64,000 nucleotides of DNA from Polynucleobacter necessarius (GTDB taxonomy: Bacteria; Pseudomonadota; Gammaproteobacteria; Burkholderiales; Burkholderiaceae). The first letter of the stretch is position 1. Each line of letters opens with the position of its first letter. The position numbers and the translations under genes were made by a program. Below, one piece after another: positions 9,106 to 17,594 of this stretch. The DNA is taken from the NCBI RefSeq assembly GCF_900096765.1, contig NZ_LT615228.1:1370669-1434668 (forward strand), written 5' to 3'. Below the pieces are notes generated by a model, which did not search any database, was not told the DNA's origin, and saw only the letters and a list, made by a program, of their open reading frames with translations.

Positions 9106-10003
9106 TCAGAGGAAATAATGATCTATCAGCAATGCTGCAAACAGTAAAGACAAATAGGTAATTGAAAAACGGAAAGTCTTCTTAGCCAAAGCATCGCTGT
9201 AAGAGATAAATAGGGCGATTACATAGGCTAAGAACATTAAACCCAAAATCACTGCAGACACCAAATACACCATACCGCTCATTCCATAAATGTAAGGCAA
9301 TAAGGTAGCGGCAATCAAAATCAAGGTGTACAGCAAAATATTGAGTAAGGTAAAGCGTTCACCATGCGTTACTGGCAGCATCGGCAATCCTGATTGAACA
9401 TAATCATCCCGACGATACAAGGCTAAGGCCCAAAAATGAGGTGGCGTCCAAACAAATATAATCAATACCAACAGCCATGCTTCGGCAGAGAGTGTGTTGG
9501 TCACTGCTGCCCAACCCAACCAAGGCAGGAGGCATTGCACCTGACAAACCACCGATCACAATATTCTGGGGAGTAGCAGGCTTTAATAGCCACGTATAGA
9601 TCACTGCATAACCCACAAAAGTAGCTAGGGTGAGCCACATCGTTAAAGGATTACAAAAGTTCCAAAGAATAATCATCCCTAAAGAGCCAAGGATGATAGA
9701 GAAAATAATGATATGAAATGGAGTTACTTCACCCGTGGCAGATGGGCGCCACGCAGTGCGCTTCATCTTGGCATCTACTGCCTGCTCTATTAAACAGTTA
9801 ACAGCAAACGCTGCTCCAGCTAACAACCAGATACCAACAATTCCACCAAACAAAACAGTGTAGGGAACCATTCCAGGTGTAGCCAAGAACATACCAATGA
9901 CGGCACAGAAAACCGCAAGCTGTGTCACCCTGGGCTTTGTTAGCACCCAGTACTGGCGCCAACGCGGCATCGTCTCTGACGCAGTTGATTTGGGTGTATT
10001 CAT
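9106..10003 (-). pseudogene. ctaB: Protoheme IX farnesyltransferase, frameshifted
   Basis: CtaB makes heme O from heme B, a precursor of heme A. The upstream part (start at 10003, [15 protein letters not shown]..., with the prenyltransferase segment [19 protein letters not shown]) runs in one frame up to SGAMPPAL. The rest (GWAAVTN..., [17 protein letters not shown], to the stop at 9106) is in another frame. The break is a duplicated CCAA (plus strand, 9516-9523). Removing one copy restores a 297-residue protein of normal length reading AMPPALGWAAV. Start overlaps the ctaA stop by four bases. As it stands the product would be truncated after about 170 residues. A sequencing error is possible but a 4-bp tandem repeat is an unusual one. 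Confidence 0.9.
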
Positions 10004-11130
10004 AAAGGTTTTACTGTCTTTAAACGCATTGGAGACTTCCAGGAAGCCCAGTAACTCATTCTGACCAAACAGAATACTAATGCAGCTGAACCTGCAGTGT
10101 GCAATAAGGCTACTGCTAAAGGCCACTGAAAAACCACATTCGATATTCCTGTTACCACCTGAAGCGCTAGCAAACCTAATAATAGTTTTGCAAACTTTCC
10201 TAAGCTAGCTATTGCTGGAGTACTGACTTGCAGCGCTCTCCAAGCTAAGGCACCCAAAACAACAATCAAGACAATCGCAAACAATCGATGTGCCCAGTGA
10301 ATCGTTTGCAATGCTACTGGAGAAATATACTCACCTTGAGCATTCAGACCTAATTGGCGCCAGAGGGTATAGCCTTCGGACCAATTTGTTTGAGGCCAAA
10401 CCTCGCCCAAGCAGGTTGGAAAATCTGGGCAAGCTAGCACTGCGTAATTGGTGCTGACCCAGGCGCCTAAAAAGACTTGGGTAAACAAGACCAGGGCCGC
10501 AATCAATAACAAGGGCGCTGGCAAAGGCTTGATGCGAATGGTGCGTACTGTAGATGTTTTTTCTTGCCAAGATTGCTGAGCATAAGCAGTTAGACAAGCT
10601 AACAATCCTAGGGCCAACATCAAGTGGATCATCACGATAATGGGTTGCAGCTTTAAAGTCACGGTCCATGCTCCAAATGCACCTTGAAGAAAGACCAATA
10701 AAAACAAGGCAATACTCCCAAATAATGGCTCTCTTCCAAGAGACTTCACTTTGCTGGCTGCCAAAGACAACTGAACCACAATTAAGGCCCCTACTGTCAT
10801 CGCTAAATAGCGATGAATCATTTCGATCCATGCCTTCATCACAGTTACTGGGCCTGATGGCAGAGTATTTTCAGCCTGCACAATTACATTGATCGCATGC
10901 AGAGGATTGGAGGCGCCATAACAACCAGGCCAATCAGGGCAACCCAGACCGGAATCAGTAAGGCGCGTAAATGCCCCAAACACAATTAAGTCAAAAGTCA
11001 TAAAGACCAACACCCAATTGAGTTTCTGGAAAAAACTATAACCAGGTTTTTTCCAAAGGTACCCCAAAGGTAACCCCGCAAATACGATAGCAATGAGCCC
11101 CAGCTCTAAAATTAAACCAATGCTTGGCAT
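10000..11130 (-). CDS. ctaA: Heme A synthase (COX15/CtaA)
   Basis: Oxidises heme O to heme A in the inner membrane for aa3-type oxidases. The 376-residue protein has about eight membrane segments. It carries the family motifs [19 protein letters not shown] near residues 52-70, MIHRYLAM with a heme-ligand His, and the second-half [17 protein letters not shown] and [10 protein letters not shown]. Both CPDxPxC cysteine pairs of this subtype are present. It overlaps ctaB by four bases and the upstream gene by one base. Intact, but its substrate-forming partner ctaB is broken. Confidence 0.95.
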   Translation of the reverse strand: MPSIGLILELGLIAIVFAGLPLGYLWKKPGYSFFQKLNWVLVFMTFDLIVFGAFTRLTDSGLGCPDWPGCYGASNPLHAINVIVQAENTLPSGPVTVMKAWIEMIHRYLAMTVGALIVVQLSLAASKVKSLGREPLFGSIALFLLVFLQGAFGAWTVTLKLQPIIVMIHLMLALGLLACLTAYAQQSWQEKTSTVRTIRIKPLPAPLLLIAALVLFTQVFLGAWVSTNYAVLACPDFPTCLGEVWPQTNWSEGYTLWRQLGLNAQGEYISPVALQTIHWAHRLFAIVLIVVLGALAWRALQVSTPAIASLGKFAKLLLGLLALQVVTGISNVVFQWPLAVALLHTAGSAALVFCLVRMSYWASWKSPMRLKTVKPL

Positions 11131-11786
11131 TACAAATTCTCACCCTTGTGATTGAGGCGTAAGAGTTTTTCTAAATCCTTTTTGATGGAAGCAAATTCTT
11201 TAGGTGAATTCGTGACGGGGATATACATCATTTTTGCAGGACTAGGATCGATTAACTGGATTTGCTCTCCAGCCCCTTCTTTATTTAGCCACTCCAAAAA
11301 CTCTGTGCGCTGCTTAGAATCGGTTGGCAAAGAGACCACCTTAAAGCCTGCAACCTTCTCGTCGTAAGCCTTAGCGACCTCTAGATCAACTGGCTTACCG
11401 TCCATATTCACCCATAAAAGTTGTACGCGGCTACTTTCTCTTCCCACTGCAACCTTAACTTGGCGCATTAAAAATAAAGCCTCAATACACTTTTCATCTT
11501 TAATTTGGCACTCAGCTGCTGGGCGTGCAATTAACAACGTCCACTTTCCTTGCAAGGGGACACCAAACCACGCGGGATTCGCAGATTGAACTGGATGTAC
11601 CAAGGTACCAAAATTTGTTTTTCCGCCCTCAGGCTTAATCACGTAATAAGCAAAGTAAGAGGCGATCACAGGCGCAGCACAAGCGAGCAGCAACAACAGC
11701 ATTTGTAAGCGACCACGACGAGTCTGTGCATTGATTGCTGAGGAATCCGTCTGCGATGCTGGAATTAATAATTCTTTATCACTCAC
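11130..11786 (-). CDS. Membrane-anchored thioredoxin-fold protein of the oxidase locus
   Basis: 218-residue protein with one N-terminal membrane helix (about residues 28-48, LQMLLLLLACAAPVIASYFAYY) and a periplasmic domain. That domain contains a Cys pair (AECQIKDEKC) in a position resembling the SCO/thioredoxin fold, followed by LFLMRQVKVAVG. Proteins of this type are regularly found between the SURF1 and ctaA genes in betaproteobacteria. I infer a role in copper or heme assembly of the oxidase; no function is established. Overlaps its neighbours by one and four bases, so it belongs to the operon. Confidence 0.82.
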   Translation of the reverse strand: MSDKELLIPASQTDSSAINAQTRRGRLQMLLLLLACAAPVIASYFAYYVIKPEGGKTNFGTLVHPVQSANPAWFGVPLQGKWTLLIARPAAECQIKDEKCIEALFLMRQVKVAVGRESSRVQLLWVNMDGKPVDLEVAKAYDEKVAGFKVVSLPTDSKQRTEFLEWLNKEGAGEQIQLIDPSPAKMMYIPVTNSPKEFASIKKDLEKLLRLNHKGENL

Positions 11787-12583
11787 CCTAAATCCTTATT
11801 TACTGAACTTTGTCGCCAATATTGGCGCAATCCGCTAATGAGCCAAAATAGGAAGCCCGCAAAGGCTAAGGCAAACCACTGGAATGCATAAGCATAATGG
11901 CGATCGACCCCGGTTGTCAGAGGCGCCCACTCTCGCAGTAGGCCATCAGAAATGCCAGACTCCTCTAAACGCAAAATAAATGGGTCTTGCTTCCAATGAT
12001 GTAAGGCCGCCTCTCGTTCCAAATCAAAATTCTGGGCGATTCGGGGCTTATTGGGATCAACAACTACATCCTCAGACCCTAGGGCGTAAACCTTGCCAGG
12101 ACTAGCAAATACCAAACCTTCAATATTGACTATGCCGACAGGAGTCTCTATCGGGGGCAAAGATTCGCGTTGCTCATTATTTCTGGGAACCCATCCCCGA
12201 TTGATCCAGAGCACCTCGTCCCTGCCCTCAAGTCTAAAAGGCATCATCAAATAGAAACCCGCTTGAGCCGTATTACCCGCTCCACCTGCAGGAATGGGCC
12301 TTGGGCGGTTATCAAGCCAGATGGCAGCCTCAGGGATATAGTGGCCACGCGCAATCATACGACGCTCAGCAGCCTCTTCTAAAGTCCACGGCCCAGCGTT
12401 TGCACTCAAGATTGGCATTTGTTGGCGAGCTAATAAATTTGCCGCGAGAGCAATTTTGGTTTGAGCCCTCCCAAGCTGCCAAATACCGGCTGTGGAGCCG
12501 ATCACAATTACTAGCAAGGCTGATACAGTAGCAACTATGCGCTTTGCTACTAGGGCGTCAAAAAGACTATTTATACGTTTCAA
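11783..12583 (-). CDS. SURF1-family oxidase assembly protein
   Basis: Assists heme A insertion into cytochrome c oxidase subunit I. The 266-residue protein has the expected two-helix layout: an N-terminal membrane segment (about 16-36) with the GIWQLGRAQ motif after it, a long periplasmic loop containing GHYIPEA, LDNRP and INRGWVP, and a C-terminal membrane helix (AYAFQWFALAFAGFLFWLI). It overlaps the next gene by four bases and is divergent from the DUF2909 gene, with a 14-base gap. Intact. Confidence 0.93.
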   Translation of the reverse strand: MKRINSLFDALVAKRIVATVSALLVIVIGSTAGIWQLGRAQTKIALAANLLARQQMPILSANAGPWTLEEAAERRMIARGHYIPEAAIWLDNRPRPIPAGGAGNTAQAGFYLMMPFRLEGRDEVLWINRGWVPRNNEQRESLPPIETPVGIVNIEGLVFASPGKVYALGSEDVVVDPNKPRIAQNFDLEREAALHHWKQDPFILRLEESGISDGLLREWAPLTTGVDRHYAYAFQWFALAFAGFLFWLISGLRQYWRQSSVNKDLG

Positions 12584-12597
12584 AATAAGGGTTTGAG

Positions 12598-12810
12598 ATG
12601 AAGTGGATTATTCCGGTTGTACTGCTGATGATTGTTGCCAGTCTAGGGTCTGCTCTCTTCTACATGATGAGAGGTCGTGGCAACAGCTCTAAGATGGTTC
12701 ATTCCTTAATGCTACGTATTGGTCTATCTTTAGTGTTGTTTTTGGGCATTCTTGCCGCACATTACTTTGGATTAATTGAAGCTAGCGGAATCAAGGTTGG
12801 ATCAAACTAA
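12598..12810 (+). CDS. Twin-transmembrane DUF2909 protein
   Basis: 70-residue protein made almost entirely of two membrane helices (about 3-22 and 38-60) joined by a short basic loop (MRGRGNSSKM). This matches the DUF2909 twin-transmembrane family, which in betaproteobacteria sits next to the coxC/SURF1 genes. Function unknown. It is the only plus-strand gene inside the oxidase locus and converges on coxC across a shared terminator. Confidence 0.85.
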   Translation: MKWIIPVVLLMIVASLGSALFYMMRGRGNSSKMVHSLMLRIGLSLVLFLGILAAHYFGLIEASGIKVGSN

Positions 12811-12840
12811 AAAGCAGTTATTGACCTTGCAATACAAAAC

Positions 12841-12867
12841 AAATCGGGGCTTGACGCCCCGATTTTT
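12841..12867. terminator. Bidirectional terminator between the DUF2909 gene and coxC
   Basis: Ten-bp perfect stem (AAATCGGGGC with GCCCCGATTT) around a five-base loop. It is followed by TTTTT on the plus strand side and by ATTTGTTTT when read on the minus strand, so it can serve both converging genes. Confidence 0.85.
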
Positions 12868-12874
12868 ATCTTGC

Positions 12875-13726
12875 TTACATCCAGTAAACAGCGATGTACA
12901 AACCGAGCCAGACAACGTCAACAAAGTGCCAATACCAAGCGGCACCCTCAAAAGCGAAGTGATGCTCTGCAGTAAAGTCACCGCGAATCATACGGCGCAA
13001 AACAATCGCTAACATCGTACCACCCAAGAATACGTGGAAACCATGGAAGCCAGTCAACATGAAGAAAGTGGATCCGTAAATGCCAGATGTCAGCTTCAAG
13101 TTCAACTCATGGTAAACATGGTAGTACTCATACCCTTGGAAGCATAAGAACACAAAGCCCAATGCAACTGTGGCCGCCAGGCCAACAATCGCTTTTTTCA
13201 TGTGATTTTCCACTAAAGCATGGTGAGCATAAGTAATGGTCACACCAGAGCTAAGCAGCAAGAAAGTGTTGAGTGTTGGAATTGGCCATGGACCCATAGT
13301 GGTAAATTTCTCAACCAAACCAGCGGGACCATCATTAGGCCAAAGCAATTTGCTCTCAACATCACCCATCCAAGGCATTGCAATATTACGCGCATAGAAC
13401 AAGGCCGCAAAGAATGCACCGAAGAACATAATCTCAGAAAAGATGAACCATGCCATTGACCAGCGGTAGGAGATATCAACGTTTACGCCATTTTTGCCTG
13501 AATTAGACTCAGCAATCGTGTCACCAAACCAGTTGTAGAGCACAAAAAGAATCCAAGCCACACCTATCAAGGCAAGAGTTCCACCCCAGGATGTGTGGTT
13601 AACCCAACCAGTCATGCCATAACCAAAGGCAATTAAGCCAGCGGCAGCCATGGCTGGATGTCTAGATAGTCCAGGGACGAAATAGTAAGGGGTTGAATTG
13701 GATGACATCTTATTCTCTCTATTCAA
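12875..13726 (-). CDS. coxC: Cytochrome c oxidase subunit III
   Basis: Seven-helix subunit III of the aa3/caa3 heme-copper oxidase. The 283-residue protein carries WSMAWFIFSEIMFFGAFFAALFY with the conserved Glu, the HHALVENHMKKA loop, LTGFHGFHVFLGG, and AEHHFAFEGAAWYWHFVDVVWLGLY at the C terminus. The reading frame can start at residue 1 or at Met7 (MSSNSTPYYFVPG, position 13708); the second start resembles the family better. Unlike coxA and coxB in the same locus it is intact. Confidence 0.95.
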   Translation of the reverse strand: MNRENKMSSNSTPYYFVPGLSRHPAMAAAGLIAFGYGMTGWVNHTSWGGTLALIGVAWILFVLYNWFGDTIAESNSGKNGVNVDISYRWSMAWFIFSEIMFFGAFFAALFYARNIAMPWMGDVESKLLWPNDGPAGLVEKFTTMGPWPIPTLNTFLLLSSGVTITYAHHALVENHMKKAIVGLAATVALGFVFLCFQGYEYYHVYHELNLKLTSGIYGSTFFMLTGFHGFHVFLGGTMLAIVLRRMIRGDFTAEHHFAFEGAAWYWHFVDVVWLGLYIAVYWM

Positions 13727-13737
13727 TCAAAAAATAA

Positions 13738-13937
13738 TCAATGGGATACAACTGCTTTCACTACCAAGAGTAGGATTGCCATAAAAATCAAGGCACCAAC
13801 AACACCCGCAATGATAATGTGCACAAAACTTAATGTTGCTATATCTTCCTGCAAACCTGACTTTTTACGCACCCCCAAAAAAAACCCCACAACACGGCTT
13901 TCATAGACTGCATAAAAGTACTTTTTTTCTTTTCCAT
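13738..13937 (-). pseudogene. DUF2970 membrane protein, frameshifted in a homopolymer
   Basis: Small protein of the cox locus with one C-terminal membrane helix (VHIIIAGVVGALIFMAILLLVV). The ATG at 13937 overlaps the ctaG stop by one base and opens MEKKKSTFMQSMKAVLWGFF, the family's usual N terminus. The continuation GVRKKSGLQEDIATL is in another frame. The switch occurs in a T8-G5 run (minus strand; 13872-13884). Two extra bases or one missing base explains it; repair gives about 65-66 residues. Because the lesion is in homopolymers, a sequencing error is more likely here than for the other broken genes. Confidence 0.75.
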
Positions 13938-14466
13938 CACACGCCCTTGGATTTAGGGGTGGTTGACCCAGCAGGCGGGACGCCAACACCTAACTCAAAA
14001 AAGGTATATGACAACGTGATTGTTTTTACATCCTCAGGCAAACCCGCATCAATGACAAAAACAACCGGCATCTTCTTTACCTCATGAGCAGATAAAGTTT
14101 GCTGCTGAAAACAAAAACACTCTAATTTAGTAAAAAACTCGGTAGCACTTTTTGGGGCATAACTAGGTATAGCCTGCGCTTCTACTGAGCGACCTAAATT
14201 ATTAGTAACTTCATACACAATCTCAGTCATCTCACCAGGATGAACTTCTAAAAAATTCTTCACTGGCTTAAAGCTAAATGGTCCACGACTATTGGAGTCA
14301 AACTCAATCGTTACCTTACGAGAGTAATCAACCTGAGTATTACCAACCTTATTGGGACTAAAAGCCCTAATGCCGTAATCATTCTTACTGGTAACCACGT
14401 TAATACCCGTTACCTTACACAAAGCTTGAGCATGATTTGACGATTGGTGGAATGCATTGCTGTCAT
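13937..14466 (-). pseudogene. ctaG: Cytochrome c oxidase assembly protein CtaG/Cox11, membrane anchor deleted
   Basis: Cox11 inserts copper into the CuB site and is anchored by one N-terminal helix. The copper-binding domain is preserved (VTIEFDSNSRG, LECFCFQQQTL with the Cys pair, and VFVIDAGL). An N-terminal start at 14466 reads MTAMHSTNRQIMLKL and then hits a stop in its own frame, while the LCKVTGIN sequence that normally follows the helix is in another frame. About 20 residues of membrane helix are missing between them, an out-of-frame deletion. Only a weak TTG start (14422) would give the 161-residue soluble remnant. Probably non-functional. Confidence 0.85.
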
Positions 14467-14476
14467 ATTCAAATAC

Positions 14477-14608
14477 TTAGCCGAGTAAGCTCCACTTCAT
14501 CACAATGCCAATAAAAAATACAACAGCAATGCTCAGAAGAATCCATCCAAGGCGGCGGTTATTAGCCACCTGGATTTCTTTAGAGGGCGTATTAAATTCC
14601 TGCTTCAC
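14477..14608 (-). CDS. Cytochrome oxidase small assembly protein
   Basis: A 43-residue gene with a GTG start that overlaps the last codons of coxA by 17 bases. It reads MKQEFNTPSKEIQVANNRRL, then a single membrane helix (about 22-38, ILLSIAVVFFIGIVMKW), ending WSLLG. Short single-helix proteins with a basic NRR segment lie between coxA and ctaG in many betaproteobacteria and are annotated as small oxidase assembly proteins. The frame is intact while both neighbouring genes are broken. Position and composition support the call; function is not proven. Confidence 0.75.
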   Translation of the reverse strand: MKQEFNTPSKEIQVANNRRLGWILLSIAVVFFIGIVMKWSLLG

Positions 14609-16215
14609 GCAACTGCTCTGCATCTGGAGGAGTCTCAAAAGTATAGTGTGGGGCTGGAGATGGAACAGTCCACTCTAAACCTTTAGCGCCATCCCATGGC
14701 TTGGCTGGAGCTTTTTCGCCACTACCGCGATAAGCAGGCAATGCTACGCAGAACAAGAAGTAAACCTGAGCCAAACCAAAACCGAGTGCTCCAATAGAAG
14801 CAATCATGTTGAAGTCAGCAAATTGGGTTGGATAGTCAGCATAGCGACGTGGCATGCCTGCAAGACCCAAGAAGTGCATTGGGAAGAAGGTGATGTTAAA
14901 GAAAATCATGGAAGCCCAGAAGTGGATCTTGCCGCGAGTTTCACTAGCCATACGACCAGTCCACTTTGGACACCAGTAATAAAAGCCAGCAAACATAGCA
15001 AACAGCGAGCCAGCCACCAACACATAGTGGAAGTGAGCTACAACGTAGTAAGTATCTTGAACGCCAATATCAATTGGAGCCATAGCCAAGATCAAGCCAG
15101 TGAAGCCACTCATCGTAAATACGAAGATGAAACCAACAGCCCACAACATTGGGGTTTCAAAGGTCATAGAACCTTTCCACATTGTTGCAACCCAGTTGAA
15201 AATTTTCACGCCAGTTGGAACAGCAATCAACATCGTTGCATACATGAAGAATAACTGACCAGTTACTGGCATACCAGTTGCAAACATGTGGTGAGCCCAA
15301 ACGATAAATGACAAGATCGCGATTGACGATGTTGCATAAACCATAGAGCTGTAACCAAACAAAGTCTTTCTGGAGAAAGATGGAACGATTTCACTGATGA
15401 TTCCGAATGCTGGAAGAATCATAATGTAAACCTCTGGATGACCAAAGAACCAGAAAATATGCTGGAACATGATTGGGTCGCCACCGCCAACAGCAGAGAA
15501 GAATGATGTGCCAAAGTGACGATCAGTCAACACCATAGTGATTGCACCTGCCAATACAGGCATCACAGCAATCAACAAGTAAGCGGTGATCAACCAAGTC
15601 CAACAGAACATTGGCATCTTCATCAATGTCATGCCAGGAGCACGCATATTCAAGATGGTCACGATGATATTGATCGAACCCATAATTGAAGAGGCGCCCA
15701 ACAAGTGGAGGGCAAAAATACCCATATCTAAACCAGGACCCATTTGCGAAGTCAATGGAGCATAGATAGTCCAACCGCCTGATGGAGCACCGCCAGGAGC
15801 CAAGAAAGAGCTTAAGAGCAAGGTAGCAGCAACTGGAAGAATCCAGAAGCTGAAGTTATTCATACGAGCAAAGGCCATACCAGATGCGCCAATTTGCAAA
15901 GGAACCATCCAGTTCGCAAAACCAACGAATGCCGGCATGATCGCACCGAACACCATTACCAAACCATGCATAGTGGTGAGCTGGTTAAAGAATTCTGGGC
16001 GGAAGAATTGCAAGCCAGCCAGGCTGGAACAATTCCAAACGAATTCCCAAGGCCATAATGCCACCAGCCAACAAGCTGACAAACGAGAAGATCAAATACA
16101 TCGTACCGATGTCTTTGTGGTTAGTTGCGAACAACCAACGACGCCAACCATGTGGCGTGTGATCATCATGCGCGTGATCGTGTGCGTGATCTTGGGTAGT
16201 AGAGACTGTGCTCAT
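14592..16215 (-). pseudogene. ctaD: Cytochrome c oxidase subunit I, frameshifted
   Basis: Catalytic subunit with heme a, heme a3 and CuB. The N terminus starts at 16215 with a His/Asp-rich lead, then [19 protein letters not shown], and runs to LELFQPG. The rest ([11 protein letters not shown]... to the stop at 14592) is in another frame. The cause is a duplicated AGCC (plus strand, 16013-16020); removing one copy gives a normal 539-residue protein. Metal ligands are all present in the remainder (TTMHG, GHPEVY, WAHHMF, VAHFHYV). The D-channel aspartate is replaced by Gly (codon 15879-15881). Without repair only about 66 genuine residues are made. Confidence 0.93.
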
Positions 16216-16255
16216 GAATTACTCCGGTTTCGTTTATCTATTATTCGTTAATAGG

Positions 16256-17415
16256 TTACTGGCCGCCACGTGCAGTAATAATTTCTTGGGTCTGAATGAC
16301 TTCACCCGTCTTATTACCCCATGAGTTACGGGTGTAGGTAATCACTGCGGCAATATCGCCATCGGAAAGTACACCAGCCCATTTCGGCATTGCGTTTTTA
16401 CCGTTCAGCAAAATATTGAATTGACCTGCTTTAGGACCATTCACTACTTTGCTGCCATCCAATGCTGGAAAAGCGCCTGCGCCTTTGCCGTTTGGTTGAT
16501 GGCAAGCAGCACAGTTTGCTGCATACACTTTTGCACCACGCTCTTTTTGCTCTTCCAAGGTGTAAACCTTAGAAGGGTCATCAGAAGATGCAGACATCTC
16601 TTTTTTCTTCTGAGCAACCCAGGCGCTGTAATCGTCTTGTGACACTACTTTCACCACGATTGGCATAAAAGCATGTTCTGCACCGCACAACTCTGAACAC
16701 TGACCACGGAATGTGCCGATAGTGTCAGCTTTAAACCAAGTATCACGAACAAATCCTGGGATCGCATCTTGCTTCACACCAAATGCCGGGATAGTCCAAG
16801 TGTGAATCACGTCATTGGCGGTAGTGATCAAGCGAATCTTTTTGCCAACGGGAACAACTAGTTCGTTATCCACTTCCATCAAATAGGTGTTTGATTTTGG
16901 TGCCAAGTTATTAATTGCTTCACGCGATGTAGTCAGAGTGGACAAGAAGCTAATGCCTTCGCCTTCACCCTTGATGTAGTCATAACCCCACTTCCACTGA
17001 TAGCCAGTGGTCTTAATAGTAATGTCAGAGTTAGTTGTGTCTTTCATTGCAACAACAGTCTTAGTTGCTGGCAATGCCATGCCGATCACGATCAGCAATG
17101 GAATTACAGTCCAAATAATTTCAACCAAAGTGCTCTCATGGAATGAGGCTGACTTATGGCCCAGTGACTTGCGGTGTTTCAAAATGGAGTAGAACATCAC
17201 TCCAAAAACACCGATAAAAATCAATGAACAGATACCGAGCATCATCCAATGCAACCAATGGATTTCTTGCATGATTTTGGTCGCGGGAGCGGCAAAATTC
17301 AACTGATTAACAGAGCTGGACCGCCAGGCATATTTTCGCTTGCGTGTGCAAAAGCGGTGCCAAAAGCTGCTACTAAATAGAGCGAAGCCCTAGTGACTTT
17401 TCCAAATAAATTCAT
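16256..17415 (-). pseudogene. coxB: Cytochrome c oxidase subunit II with fused cytochrome c domain, frameshifted
   Basis: Receives electrons at CuA; the C-terminal heme c domain (NCAACHQPNGKGAG) marks a caa3-type enzyme. The signal peptide is encoded from ATG 17415 (MNLFGKVTRASLY..., AFAHASENMPGGPA) and that frame stops soon after. The mature part begins NQLNFAAPATKIMQEIHW in another frame. A duplicated AG (plus strand, 17312-17315) explains the switch; removal gives 385 residues reading MPGGPAVNQLNFAAP. Two membrane helices and the CuA ligands (CSELCGAEHAFM) are intact downstream. Internal starts could make a product lacking the signal peptide, which would not be processed normally. Confidence 0.92.
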
Positions 17416-17594
17416 CTTATTCTCTGTTCATTGTCGCGAGCAAAGCAGCTAAAAAGCCACAAAATGCCCAAAATGCGGTCTCAAGCCAATACATCCAGCG
17501 GTGATTATAGGGTTAATTAGGCGCAACAACAAACAGGGATAACCCACGCACATCCAATCTTAGTCTAGCTTAAAATGATAGTAAACGCTTACAC

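Noticed and set aside
17416..17594. tRNA or small RNA in the 179-base gap upstream of coxB
   Set aside because: No cloverleaf, CCA end or clear stem was found by eye.
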